64,000 nt of DNA from CAZVKN01 sp964627035 (GTDB lineage Bacteria > Electryoneota > AABM5-125-24 > Hatepunaeales > Hatepunaeaceae): contig CAZVKN010000010.1 of the NCBI GenBank assembly GCA_964627035.1, positions 24,473 to 88,472 of the forward strand. The letters run 5' to 3'. The position numbers were made by a program, and so were the translations under genes. The notes below the pieces were generated by a model. It saw only the letters and a program-made list of their open reading frames with translations, was not told where the DNA came from and did not search any database. This document shows positions 33,809 to 42,508 of the stretch, piece after piece (the stretch's first letter is position 1; every line of letters begins with the position of its first letter).

Positions 33809-35452
33809 ATGATTATGAAAAACAAAAGCATATTTGCGCCGCTCAGCATTGTCCTCATAATTGCAAATGTAATTGCATTCAATTTGCTATCGAGCAGGCT
33901 GTTCGGCAGGATTGACCTGACAGAGAACAACATGTACACTCTGTCGGATGTCACAAAAAGCACACTTCGTAATCTTGAAGAACCTTTAACGATAAAGGCT
34001 TACTTCACCAAAGATCTGCCTGCACCCTACAACAGCATCGCAAGGTTCGTTGAAGATCAACTCTCCGAGATGAAAGCATACGGACGAGGCAGTTTCCGCT
34101 ATGAGTTCCTCGATCCCGGTAGTGAAGAGGAGCTGAAGAAGGAAGCAGAGAAGTTCAGGCTTGAACCGATTCAGGTCAACGAGATGCGTGCTGACAAGGT
34201 TGAGTTTAAGCTCGCTTATCTCGGAATGGTGCTGCTCTATGAAGATAAGCAGGAGGTCATTCCGGCAATCCAATCTCTACAGCAATTAGAATACGAGATA
34301 TTAACCAAGATCAAACGGATCACTGCAGATGATGATCAGGTTATCGGCTTCCTTGAAGGGCACGAAGAGACTCCACTGAGACAGGAAATGACCATGCTGG
34401 ACAGGGAACTCCGCAAGCTGTATGACATCAAACCGGTTGATCTGACCTCAAGAGCATCCGTTCCGGAGGAGATTGATCTGCTGTGTGTAGTTGGTCCAAA
34501 ACAGAACTTTTCTGAAAAGGACAAGTTTGCTATTGACCAATTCATCATGCGTGGTGGTAAGCTGTTCATGTGCATGAATAAGATAGCGGCTGACCTTCAG
34601 ACCATGCAGGCAGATAAAAGTGCATTGCGGGTTGATAATTGGACTGAGCACTACGGATTCAAAGTTAATGACGAGTTGGTGCTCGATTCCAAGGCACCGA
34701 CGCTGCCGTTCCAGACGATGACCCGCTACGGTCGTCAGATTACGCTGGTGCGTTATCCACTGTTTCCTGAAATAGTCGGCTTTAACCGCGACTATATTGC
34801 GATGAGCAATCTGCGGCAAGTGCGACTCTATTTCCCCAGCAGCATTGATACATCACTAACCGCTGAGATGGAGAATGTGACGATCTCACCACTGTTGTGG
34901 TCGTCCGACAAGTCTTCGACCCAGACCGGATCGTATGACATCAATCCATTGACCTTCAATCAGCGCGGGATGGTTATCTACGATCAGGCAAAACTGCCGC
35001 TCGGTGCTGTATTGAATGGTAAGTTCACCAGTTTCTGGAAGGATAAATCTGTACCGCTTGACAGTGACGGCAATAAGATCTCCGAAGAAGAGATCATCCC
35101 GGAATCTCCGGAAACGAGAATTGTTGTCATAGGTGATGCTAATTTCATCAACGATCAGTTCCTCGTTCAGGGGTTGGACAACCTGACTATGGCTCTGAAC
35201 CTGATAGATTGGCTGGTGCAGGATGAGTCACTAATCTCAATCCGTTCCCGTGAGGTTTCCAGCCGACCGATTGAGGAAGTATCAGATGCTGCCCGCAAGA
35301 CAGTCAAATACGCTAACATGCTGATACCGCCGCTGCTGATAATTGTCTTCGGGCTGTTCAGATGGAAGATTCGATCCGCTACGAAAAAGGCGATGGTCGC
35401 AGGTTATGCTGCTTCACGAACGAACAAAGTGAACTCAGGAGGTGTACGATGA
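33809..35452 (+). CDS. GldG-like ABC-transporter auxiliary protein
   Basis: The 547-residue protein has an N-terminal membrane anchor (about 8-30) and a long extracytoplasmic region that begins IDLTENNMYTLSDVTKSTL and continues LTIKAYFTKDLPAPYNS, the diagnostic start of GldG/ABC-transp-aux proteins. A C-terminal membrane helix is near 505-525 (YANMLIPPLLIIVFGLFRW). The family is thought to assist the GldA-GldF transporter from the periplasmic side. The stop overlaps the next start as ATGA (35449-35452), a sign of coupled translation. Confidence 0.87.
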   Translation: MIMKNKSIFAPLSIVLIIANVIAFNLLSSRLFGRIDLTENNMYTLSDVTKSTLRNLEEPLTIKAYFTKDLPAPYNSIARFVEDQLSEMKAYGRGSFRYEFLDPGSEEELKKEAEKFRLEPIQVNEMRADKVEFKLAYLGMVLLYEDKQEVIPAIQSLQQLEYEILTKIKRITADDDQVIGFLEGHEETPLRQEMTMLDRELRKLYDIKPVDLTSRASVPEEIDLLCVVGPKQNFSEKDKFAIDQFIMRGGKLFMCMNKIAADLQTMQADKSALRVDNWTEHYGFKVNDELVLDSKAPTLPFQTMTRYGRQITLVRYPLFPEIVGFNRDYIAMSNLRQVRLYFPSSIDTSLTAEMENVTISPLLWSSDKSSTQTGSYDINPLTFNQRGMVIYDQAKLPLGAVLNGKFTSFWKDKSVPLDSDGNKISEEEIIPESPETRIVVIGDANFINDQFLVQGLDNLTMALNLIDWLVQDESLISIRSREVSSRPIEEVSDAARKTVKYANMLIPPLLIIVFGLFRWKIRSATKKAMVAGYAASRTNKVNSGGVR

Positions 35453-36432
35453 ACAAGACTACAACGGTACTTGGGGGAATCCTGATTGTTCAGTTGATCC
35501 TACTTGGCATTTTCTCCATGGACACGCATCATGTCACTAAAAAGGAAACATTCCTTGTTAGTGACACAAGCTCGATCAATTATGTGAAGATCAGGAATGA
35601 GGATGGAGAGATCACGCTTAACCGTGTCGGGACAAACTGGAAGATTGTCGAGCCATACAACTATCCGGCAAATCTAAGTTACACAAAGACACTGTTAAAG
35701 AAACTGAATGAGCTGGAGATTGAATCAACTGTCACATCAAATAAGTCAAAACATACGCTCTATGAGCTGGACGATACCACCGCTGCTTATGTAGAGGTCG
35801 GTGTTCAGGGCGGTGCAGTTGACAAGTTCTACTGCGGCAAGCCTTCAGACACATACACACATACCTACATGAGGTATGCCGATTCAGATGACGTGCTGCT
35901 GGTTTCCGGGACTCCGCGCTCATCGTTTACCCGCCGTCCAAAGGATTGGCGCAACAAGTCGGTACTTGCTGTCGACAAGACCATGCTTGAGAAAGTGGTG
36001 CTGGCATTCCCGGATGAACGTGTTGAACTGGTTCGTAGTATCTCTTCACCGATGGAAGATACTACTTTGGTAGCTGCGGACACATCGTGGCAGGTTATCC
36101 CTCAGCGTGGTAAACCGTTCGAGCCGGACGAAAAGCCGCTGAACCGGATATTGAACACACTTAAGCGGTTGAATGCCACCGATTTTATTGATGCTGCTTC
36201 GGATGAGGTTCCCGACTTCTCAAAACCTGACCTTACAGTTCAGGTGTTCCTTGAGGATGATCAAACAGACCGCATAGATTTCATCCCCGAGCCGGATTCA
36301 GATTCCGATTCGCGATATGTAGCGAGGAAGAACGGTGACGAAGAGACGCTGTTTATAGTGTATAAAAGCTCGTTTAAGAATCTGAACAAGCGACCCGCAG
36401 ATCTCATGCCGAAAGAGGATGAGGATTCTTAG
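35449..36432 (+). CDS. DUF4340-like membrane-anchored protein of the Gld-type ABC cassette
   Basis: The 327-residue protein is read from the ATG at 35449, preceded by AGGAGGTG and overlapping the GldG-like stop. The longer frame starting at 35362 lacks such support and would hide the membrane anchor. An N-terminal helix (TTVLGGILIVQLILLGIFSM) is followed by a periplasmic repeat-like domain with NYVKIRNEDGEITLNRVGTNWKIVEPYNYPA. This matches the DUF4340 proteins that regularly follow gldG-like genes. The role is unknown, possibly structural in the transporter. A strong terminator follows. Confidence 0.8.
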   Translation: MNKTTTVLGGILIVQLILLGIFSMDTHHVTKKETFLVSDTSSINYVKIRNEDGEITLNRVGTNWKIVEPYNYPANLSYTKTLLKKLNELEIESTVTSNKSKHTLYELDDTTAAYVEVGVQGGAVDKFYCGKPSDTYTHTYMRYADSDDVLLVSGTPRSSFTRRPKDWRNKSVLAVDKTMLEKVVLAFPDERVELVRSISSPMEDTTLVAADTSWQVIPQRGKPFEPDEKPLNRILNTLKRLNATDFIDAASDEVPDFSKPDLTVQVFLEDDQTDRIDFIPEPDSDSDSRYVARKNGDEETLFIVYKSSFKNLNKRPADLMPKEDEDS

Positions 36433-36455
36433 GAACGTCTCGATGATAGAGAGAG

Positions 36456-36494
36456 AAAGCGGGTTGCTCATTGAGCAACCCGCTTTACGTTTTT
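36456..36494 (+). terminator. Strong hairpin terminator of the ABC cassette
   Basis: AAAGCGGGTTGCTC (36456-36469) and GAGCAACCCGCTTT (36473-36486) form a perfect 14-base stem with a 3-base loop, followed by ACGTTTTT. It starts about 24 bases after the stop at 36432. Confidence 0.85.
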
Positions 36495-36518
36495 GGGAAT
36501 GTCTGAATTCGCTATGAG

Positions 36519-36547
36519 TTGACCTGTCTGAGGATAGTACCTATCTT
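36519..36547 (+). promoter_or_regulatory. Putative sigma-70-type promoter of the LVIVD-repeat protein gene
   Basis: TTGACC (36519-36524) and TATCTT (36542-36547) are separated by 17 bases, about 50 bases before the ATG at 36597. A short direct repeat GAGGATAG lies across the -10 region. Pattern match only. Confidence 0.35.
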
Positions 36548-36596
36548 GAGGATAGACGATTTTGATACCATCTTCTTCTAGAATTAGGAATGTATT

Positions 36597-37427
36597 ATGC
36601 TGCATTCGTCTATTAAATCTACCTTGGTAATGGTGATTGTATTAACAAGCAATGCAATCTGCCAATGGCAATGGTCTGATAACGTTACCAAAGTCGGTGG
36701 ATTAACTTTAGGTCGGGATGTGGTTGATCTGGCAATTAGCGGTGATTATGCCTATTGCGCTGATGAATACGGTTTATCCGTTTGGGATTTGTCTGAGGAT
36801 GAAAGACCCGTCGAAATTGCCCGTACTCCAACACCGGGTATATCTAAGGCAGTCGCGATTCAAGGTGAATATGCTTATGTTGCCGACCTATATCATGGCT
36901 TGGAAGTCTTTGACATTTCAAATCCAGAGCAGCCAATCATGAATGGATTTCTTGAGTTAGAAGATTTAGTCCAAAGTGGCTATTCTTCAGAGCGTTACAT
37001 AAAAATCCTCATCCGTGATAATGTCCTTTTCCTATCTGCCCCGTACAGGTTCTGGATTGTTTCCATTGAAGACCCAATTCATCCTGAGATAATTAGTGTG
37101 TCGATTCCACCTCAACGACAAGTAAGTGATTTCGTACTGAATGGAGATATCGCCTATCTATCTCAATACAGCCGTGACGGTCTGTTGGTTTTAAACATCG
37201 AGAACCTCGAAGCCCCTGATCTAATCATTTCAATTGATGTCCAAAATATAGATGCAATTGCAATACTGGACAGTTTGCTATATTGTGTGGGAACAATTAT
37301 AACAGGTGCGTACCATTTTACAATCTACAACATATCGAATCCTGAAGAACCGAAATTAATTAGAGCTTATCCTGAAATAGAATCTGGTAATTATATCCTT
37401 CTTGATGGAAACTATTGTTATACTTAG
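36597..37427 (+). pseudogene. LVIVD-repeat secreted protein, N-terminal part (gene interrupted by in-frame TAG)
   Basis: The 276 codons encode a signal peptide (about 1-22, ending SNAICQ) and several LVIVD-type beta-propeller repeats (YCADEYGLSVWDLSEDERP, YVADLYHGLEVFDISNPEQP). Translation would stop at TAG (37425-37427) in the middle of a repeat: NYCYT, stop, GEASVLDISNPEE. The frame continues open and in phase to 39167, and the spliced reading matches the repeat pattern with no lost residues. This is therefore a single base substitution (for example from TAT or GAG), a sequencing error, or a read-through stop, not two genes. Confidence 0.75.
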
Positions 37428-37529
37428 GGAGAAGCCTCTGTCCTCGATATTTCTAATCCTGAAGAAGTTAGGATACTAGTTGAATGGAACGATTGGCGGG
37501 GAACTCTTATTACAAAACATGGTGACCTA

Positions 37530-39167
37530 ATGTATGCAGCAGGGAGAACTAAGGGAATTGAGGTAATCTCCGTCACCGATCCAGAAGAACCGGTTTTTGT
37601 CAATGAAGATGCACTACACTCCAAGTACCAGCTTAGATCTCTCGAGATAGATAATGGATTCACCTATATACATACCGTTAGTAGGGGATTCCTGATCGCT
37701 GATGTGATAGATGTCGATAATCCAGAAGTACTGTGGGAATATGTGAAGCCATACAATAGTAATAACCTCTTATTCCTTAAGAAATATCTGCATTATATAT
37801 ATTATGGTGGTGGAGTTGGTGCTAGGAATGCTCTTAGAGGAATCATCCTTGATGTGCAAGATCCGGCTCAACCAGACAGTGTGGGAGCTTTTGGTTTTTA
37901 TGGTGGATTCGGCGGTAGACCTCCTCAGATGCAAATTGTTGACCACTATGGGTTTATTGCCGGTCGTCACTATCCAGAGCAAAGGAACTTCCTTGCATTA
38001 ACTTTGGAAGATCCGACAGATCCGGACACAATTGTCATCCGGCAGGACTGCCAAGAACCACTTCCAATAAGCTACCTTGATGGATCATTGCTTTACCAGA
38101 TCGGTTTACTAAACGATTGGGGTGACGCTACTCCGCGTGTTTTTGTTTATTCATTAGAAGATCCAGGCGAACCGGAATTTCTCGGCAGTTGGCCGGTAGG
38201 TCCAGAAAACCAGTATGTTGGATTTGGAATGCAGATACTTGCTCGCAACTCTTATGCTTATGTTTGGTGTGACGGTGTACATGAGATATGGATCTATAAT
38301 GTAGAAGATCCTGTTGAGCCAGAGTTTGTTAGGAGTGTGGAACTTTCGATTAGTTATGTAACTGATATGTCCATTGACGGAAATATCATTTATCTTGGGG
38401 GAAGCAAAGCAGGTTTCGGTTGCCTTTCGATTAATAACCCTGAGAATCCAGAAATTGTTGGATACTACGACACCCCTGGGGGAGTTTATGACATTGAGAG
38501 CAGCGAAGGATATGTTTACGTTGCGGATGATTACGAACTGGGAATCTATGATTGCGCAGAGCTGCATGGCATTTGGGATTTACAGATATCAGAGGATTCG
38601 CATAACTTTGAGTATGTTTCTCCCGGTTCAACGGCAATTTGGGAACTCACGTTGACTAACGCTGCAGAGCAAGCGGTTGACATTCTGAGTGTAACAATAG
38701 ACAGTGCGGCTTTCAACGTGGAGTTTGACGATGCGATAACATTAGAACCGGATGAAGAAGCGTCCGTACCTGTAACATTTGCACCGAGAGAAACACGCGC
38801 CTACTTCGGAGCTTTGACAATACACACCGAGCGACGAGATGTAGTAATAGAACTATTAGGAACCGGTGAACCACAGTCAGCACCTGAAGAAAGCACTCTT
38901 GCGAATGAATTTGAGCTTTATTCAGCCTTTCCCAACCCTTTTAATTCACAGACAGTGATAAGTTATTCGCTACCGAGAAGAGCAATGGTTGATCTGAGAG
39001 TATTTGACCTGTCTGGACGTACAGTTGCAAACCTAAGTGAAGGTTTCAAGAGTCGTGGTCTGCATCGTATTGCTTGGGAGGTATCCGATTTACCGAGCGG
39101 TATCTATTTACTAAGATTGCATGGCAGTGGTCAATCTCGTTTGGCAAAAATAACTCTTATCAGATAG
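37530..39167 (+). CDS. LVIVD-repeat secreted protein, C-terminal part with type IX sorting domain
   Basis: This frame is in phase with the ATG at 36597 and is the rest of the same 856-codon gene. The listed ATG at 37530 is simply the first methionine after the TAG. It carries further LVIVD-type repeats (YAAGRTKGIEVISVTDPEEP, YIYNVEDPVEPEFVRSV), a Hydin/SPD-2-like Ig domain (WELTLTNAAEQAVDILSV...VPVTFAPRETRAYF) and a C-terminal sorting domain (SAFPNPFNSQTVISYSLP ... LPSGIYLLRLHGSGQ). The intact product would be exported by Sec and then by a type IX-like system. Such propellers commonly mediate surface interactions. A strong terminator follows at once. Confidence 0.75.
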   Translation: MYAAGRTKGIEVISVTDPEEPVFVNEDALHSKYQLRSLEIDNGFTYIHTVSRGFLIADVIDVDNPEVLWEYVKPYNSNNLLFLKKYLHYIYYGGGVGARNALRGIILDVQDPAQPDSVGAFGFYGGFGGRPPQMQIVDHYGFIAGRHYPEQRNFLALTLEDPTDPDTIVIRQDCQEPLPISYLDGSLLYQIGLLNDWGDATPRVFVYSLEDPGEPEFLGSWPVGPENQYVGFGMQILARNSYAYVWCDGVHEIWIYNVEDPVEPEFVRSVELSISYVTDMSIDGNIIYLGGSKAGFGCLSINNPENPEIVGYYDTPGGVYDIESSEGYVYVADDYELGIYDCAELHGIWDLQISEDSHNFEYVSPGSTAIWELTLTNAAEQAVDILSVTIDSAAFNVEFDDAITLEPDEEASVPVTFAPRETRAYFGALTIHTERRDVVIELLGTGEPQSAPEESTLANEFELYSAFPNPFNSQTVISYSLPRRAMVDLRVFDLSGRTVANLSEGFKSRGLHRIAWEVSDLPSGIYLLRLHGSGQSRLAKITLIR

Positions 39168-39173
39168 AGAGAG

Positions 39174-39210
39174 AAAGAGGCTGTCCCATATAATAGGGAC
39201 AGCCTCTTTT
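39174..39210 (+). terminator. Strong hairpin terminator
   Basis: A perfect 14-base stem AAAGAGGCTGTCCC / GGGACAGCCTCTTT (39174-39187 and 39196-39209) with an 8-base loop begins six bases after the stop of the LVIVD protein. The strong stem between convergent genes may serve both strands. Confidence 0.85.
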
Positions 39211-39225
39211 AATTCGCCAAACTTC

Positions 39226-39391
39226 TACTGGATTCTGGATCAAGCAGTCTGTCCGAGAATGTAGACAACCCGCTGTCAGGTCGCCGCACCTGACAGCCAC
39301 ATTATTGATACTACTTAAGTTACGCTGTCAACCACGGCGGGTTGACAGCGGATATTCGTATTCTCGGACAGACTGTCAAGTCCAGAATGAC
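39226..39391. repeat. GTCATTCC/GGAATGAC-type repeat interrupted by the 131-bp element
   Basis: The left part (CTGGATTCTGGATCAAG, to 39244) and right part (TCAAGTCCAGAATGACA, from 39376) join exactly, after removal of the intervening element and one TCAAG, into the uninterrupted repeat seen at 45532-45561. This shows that the 131-bp element inserted into a pre-existing repeat. Confidence 0.85.
39245..39375 (+). mobile_element. 131-bp two-hairpin MITE-like element with 5-bp target duplication
   Basis: The terminal inverted repeats are 16 bases and perfect (CAGTCTGTCCGAGAAT 39245-39260; ATTCTCGGACAGACTG 39360-39375). The flanks are TCAAG on both sides (39240-39244, 39376-39380). Inside are two hairpins, CTGTCAGG/CCTGACAG and GCTGTCAACC/GGTTGACAGC, the same cores as at 4113-4193 and 24271-24352. 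There is no coding capacity. Confidence 0.88.
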
Positions 39392-39457
39392 AAATTATGA
39401 CATACAGGATTTCTTATCCTGATCATCCTGCCCATCATGTTTGAGTTGTCTTAACCG

Positions 39458-40624
39458 CTACAGATCAAACCTTGTGGTTGTGGTCAGCTCCATTCTGACG
39501 TTTGTATTGGTCTTGATGCCGTCAATCTCTGTTTTGAACCAGATTATTCGTGGCTGAATGTCAAGATCCCATATTTTCTTATTCAAGTACAGATGCAGCG
39601 CATCCCGCACCGCTCGAGTATCCTTGAATTGACCGACACTCTGCTGTTGAGAATGATACTCATAGTTTACCGTCAATCGCAGATCCGACAGCAATTCCGG
39701 CAGCATATTCTCAGGCGCTCCGATTTGAAGCTTGTAATCCCAGAACCGCGAAGTGAAATACTGCTCCCGCCAGTTGTAAGCATACTGCGCTTCAAATTCA
39801 ACCCACTCAAAACCGGTGGACAGACCCGCACCCCATATATCTTCATCGAAAAACACAGAGTCATCGGTTGCGAGATAGAAATTGGCTGACCTGTACGGGA
39901 AACCGTAATCGCCTTCGACATCAAAATGAAAGTCATCGCGCAGATTTAGACCTGTCATGTACTCAGACATAAGATCAGACATGCTTAGCGCACCGCCAAA
40001 CATATAGACATACTTATCCGGGTTATTCTTGTCATCGCTTGAACTTCCCACAAACTCGATCCTGTTTCCGGCGACATAATCAATGTGATACACTCCCCTC
40101 AGCGAGATCGGACCTGCTTCAGTAGTCAACCTGACACCGTTCAGCGCAGACATCCTGTCAGCAAATATGCCGTCTCTCGGATCATCTGTGCGGAAGTCGG
40201 TCTGGTTATGACCGGCATAGACATCCCAGATTGCATTCCCCTGTTGGGGCACTTTTCCGAGCTGTACATCAAAGAACGGCACCTTCCAATCGAGATATGC
40301 TTCCTGAATTCCGGGTGTCAGACCGTTTTTATTGTCTATATCCTGCCACATAACTGATTTTATACCAGAGCGAAATGTCAGACCGGCTGAAAGGTATTCG
40401 GAAATTTTTAGATTCATGCCAAACTTGTAACCAAATCTGGTTTTTGTGTTTGTCCGTATCTGCCAGGGATCTCCAAAAATATCGGAGCCGGGAGTTGAAT
40501 AGTACAGTTTCTCCTCTTCCTGCCGCTCCCTGAATGATACCACCCCCCACAAATTGGTAATTTCTGCTGCGAAGCATGTCGTTGCAAACAGAATTATTGC
40601 AACAGAAACAAATAGATTTTTCAT
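39458..40624 (-). CDS. Outer-membrane porin-like beta-barrel protein
   Basis: The 388-residue protein has a signal peptide (about 1-19, ending CFA-AE). It then has many alternating amphipathic strands (RFGYKFGMNLKISEYLSAGLTF, AYLDWKVPFFDVQLGKVPQQG, VEFEAQYAYNWREQYF). The C-terminus RMELTTTTRFDL ends in a beta strand. The pattern around DVQLGKVP resembles porins of the alginate-export/phosphate-selective type, but I cannot assign a family. It probably forms a barrel in the outer membrane. It is last in a minus-strand group with a small barrel-like protein. Confidence 0.6.
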   Translation of the reverse strand: MKNLFVSVAIILFATTCFAAEITNLWGVVSFRERQEEEKLYYSTPGSDIFGDPWQIRTNTKTRFGYKFGMNLKISEYLSAGLTFRSGIKSVMWQDIDNKNGLTPGIQEAYLDWKVPFFDVQLGKVPQQGNAIWDVYAGHNQTDFRTDDPRDGIFADRMSALNGVRLTTEAGPISLRGVYHIDYVAGNRIEFVGSSSDDKNNPDKYVYMFGGALSMSDLMSEYMTGLNLRDDFHFDVEGDYGFPYRSANFYLATDDSVFFDEDIWGAGLSTGFEWVEFEAQYAYNWREQYFTSRFWDYKLQIGAPENMLPELLSDLRLTVNYEYHSQQQSVGQFKDTRAVRDALHLYLNKKIWDLDIQPRIIWFKTEIDGIKTNTNVRMELTTTTRFDL

Positions 40625-40677
40625 TGCGTCCTGTGTTTTATGTAGAAAAGAAAATAGATTTTACTTCTTGTTTAAAC

Positions 40678-41169
40678 TCAGTCATAATATACAGCCCCAA
40701 ATGATCCAAAAGGTTTGAAATTTACATTCAAAATCGGGTATTTCCAAATTATTCCTATTGAATCATATCCTGATACTTGAGATGAAAAGATAAAAGACTT
40801 AAGTGACAGAAAAGAATATCCAATGCCACAAAAAACGTTGAAACACTTTCCAAACCCATAATCCGTGTTATGAGCTAACCCGAATGATCCACCAAATGGA
40901 CCGCTTCCACCTTGCACAGCTATGTACTTTATTGCTGATTGGTGCTTGTCGGGGTATTTTTCTATTCCAACTACTATGGCACTATGCCAATTAAGATCAT
41001 CACGATGAGCACCCAATGAAACTTCGACACCAAAAGTCGGTCCCTCACCAAATGAATAACCAAACCTCACTCCGGGACTTGCATAGCCCCAGATCTTCTG
41101 ACCATAACAATTCGTTGACAGCAGTAACAACACTATCACAAATGCAAATGCATATTCAACATTACGCAT
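40678..41169 (-). CDS. Small secreted barrel-like protein, paralogue A
   Basis: The 163-residue protein has a signal peptide (about 1-23, ending NCYG-Q). Its glycine-rich beta-stranded body begins WGYASPGVRFGYSFGEGPTFGVEVSLG. It is clearly paralogous to the protein at 42035-42505: both share YASPG-R-GY-FGEGPT-G-E-SLG, then AIV-GI and IKYIA-QGG-G-FG-S-GLA. It is probably a small outer-membrane or periplasmic protein. No named family is recognised. Confidence 0.6.
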   Translation of the reverse strand: MRNVEYAFAFVIVLLLLSTNCYGQKIWGYASPGVRFGYSFGEGPTFGVEVSLGAHRDDLNWHSAIVVGIEKYPDKHQSAIKYIAVQGGSGPFGGSFGLAHNTDYGFGKCFNVFCGIGYSFLSLKSFIFSSQVSGYDSIGIIWKYPILNVNFKPFGSFGAVYYD

Positions 41170-41257
41170 TTTTCAATTCTTCAAATTCGCATAGAGATCT
41201 GTCGTCCCCCACACTTTTAATAATACTTTCCGTGCCGATAACAGATGCCGTATCAGC

Positions 41258-41728
41258 TTACCGAACCATTGATACTTGACTGACGATATCTTGAAGTCTC
41301 TTAAGGAGATTAAGATACCGAACATAATAGATTCGGGCAATACGGTTGATGATATCAAGACCTACCAGGGAATTGAGCTTGAGAAGTTCCCTAAATGGTT
41401 GGGCTTCAATCGAAAGAACCTTGGTTGCCTCATAGCATTTCGCAGTAGCTGTGTACCGTGTGGCTTCTAGTAAGGGAGATAAACCAAAAAGTTCACCTTT
41501 TTCGATTTTCGAGATTGCAAAGCTGAACTCTGTGGGATTTGCAGGAAGTTGCAGATACACTGATCCTTCGTTAAGCATATAGAGGTGACTGCAATATTGG
41601 TTATACTCGAAAATAGTCTCCCCTGCCCTGAACTCCTTTTCTGATGCAAAACTGCTGAGCTTGTGAATTTCGTCCACGGTGAGTGTAGCGAATAGGTCAT
41701 GACCTTTCAAAACTTGATCGATGATCAT
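41258..41728 (-). CDS. Cyclic-nucleotide-binding (cNMP/CAP-type) domain protein without a DNA-binding domain
   Basis: The 156-residue protein is a single cNMP-binding beta-roll. FATLTVDEIHKLSSFASEKEFRAGETIFEYNQYCSHLYMLNEGSVYLQL matches the N-terminal CAP domain, and KGELFGLSPLLEATRYTATAKC covers the phosphate-binding cassette. It lacks the classical R-S-A signature (the A-T-A-K stretch is not diagnostic). A C-terminal helix follows, but no helix-turn-helix, so it cannot act as a CRP-type regulator alone. It lies between two paralogous small barrel-like genes. Role unknown, perhaps second-messenger sensing. Confidence 0.72.
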   Translation of the reverse strand: MIIDQVLKGHDLFATLTVDEIHKLSSFASEKEFRAGETIFEYNQYCSHLYMLNEGSVYLQLPANPTEFSFAISKIEKGELFGLSPLLEATRYTATAKCYEATKVLSIEAQPFRELLKLNSLVGLDIINRIARIYYVRYLNLLKRLQDIVSQVSMVR

Positions 41729-42034
41729 AATTTACTCCTTCTAATTGTTAGATGATATCTGTAAGTAACAAAGAAAAACAGTATAAAAATCATCCTCCTC
41801 ACCACACTTTCAAGATAATTTATTATTTCAATGAATGCAAGTTTATAACCTGAATTAGAGGAATTAGGGCTATGTGTTTTGATAAAGCTCAGTTTCACCT
41901 TCACTGTTTGCATGACAACCGTTCCTATTCGTTTACAGTGAATAATTATCAGTTCAAATGCAATTCGTTATCGATATTGGTCGAATCAGCAGGTATATCG
42001 GTAAATTACCTTACATATCAAATAGCTCAGTATC
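41729..42034. other. Gene-free AT-rich stretch
   Basis: The 306 bases upstream of the cNMP-domain gene and downstream of a small barrel-like gene are AT-rich. I see no conserved gene, repeat or convincing promoter in them. Confidence 0.5.
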
Positions 42035-42505
42035 TTAACAAACAATTTCTATTGGATCTTCTAATATGGGTACCTTAAACCATATTCCAAATGTGTTATA
42101 GTCCATTCCTTCTGGTGTAAAATCGAGATGCTCCCATGTAACGAATGGTACGAGAACGCCTGCAAACGTGGTAAATCGATTTCCAATTCCAAACTTTTCG
42201 TGAAACGCTAACCCATACGAAGCACCGAAGTATCCAAAGCCACCTTGCAATGCAATGTACTTGATAGGTGAACTAGGTTCACTGGGCAAGCCTACAATAC
42301 CGAGAACAATAGCACTATTCCATAATATATCTTTGTGAAATACACCCAACGAAATCTCAAGTCCAATGGTTGGACCCTCACCAAAAGTATAGCCAAGCCT
42401 CAACCCAGGACTTGCATAACCACTAACTTTTTCACGACAAACACCATCCGAGAATAAAACAAATAAGATTGCTAATACCAATACTGAAAGATCAGTGGAG
42501 CGCAC
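42035..42505 (-). CDS. Small secreted barrel-like protein, paralogue B
   Basis: The 156-residue paralogue of the protein at 40678-41169 has a signal peptide (about 1-22, ending GVCR-E), then YASPGLRLGYTFGEGPTIGLEISLG and IKYIALQGGFGYFGASYGLAF. Its start is four bases after the symporter stop, so it is probably co-transcribed with it. Function unknown. Two copies flanking a cNMP-domain gene suggest a local duplication. Confidence 0.6.
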   Translation of the reverse strand: MRSTDLSVLVLAILFVLFSDGVCREKVSGYASPGLRLGYTFGEGPTIGLEISLGVFHKDILWNSAIVLGIVGLPSEPSSPIKYIALQGGFGYFGASYGLAFHEKFGIGNRFTTFAGVLVPFVTWEHLDFTPEGMDYNTFGIWFKVPILEDPIEIVC

Positions 42506-42508
42506 TTA

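Noticed and set aside
35362..35448. Longer N-terminus for the DUF4340-like protein
   Set aside because: The ATG at 35449 has a strong AGGAGGTG and starts directly at the membrane anchor. The upstream part only overlaps the GldG-like gene.
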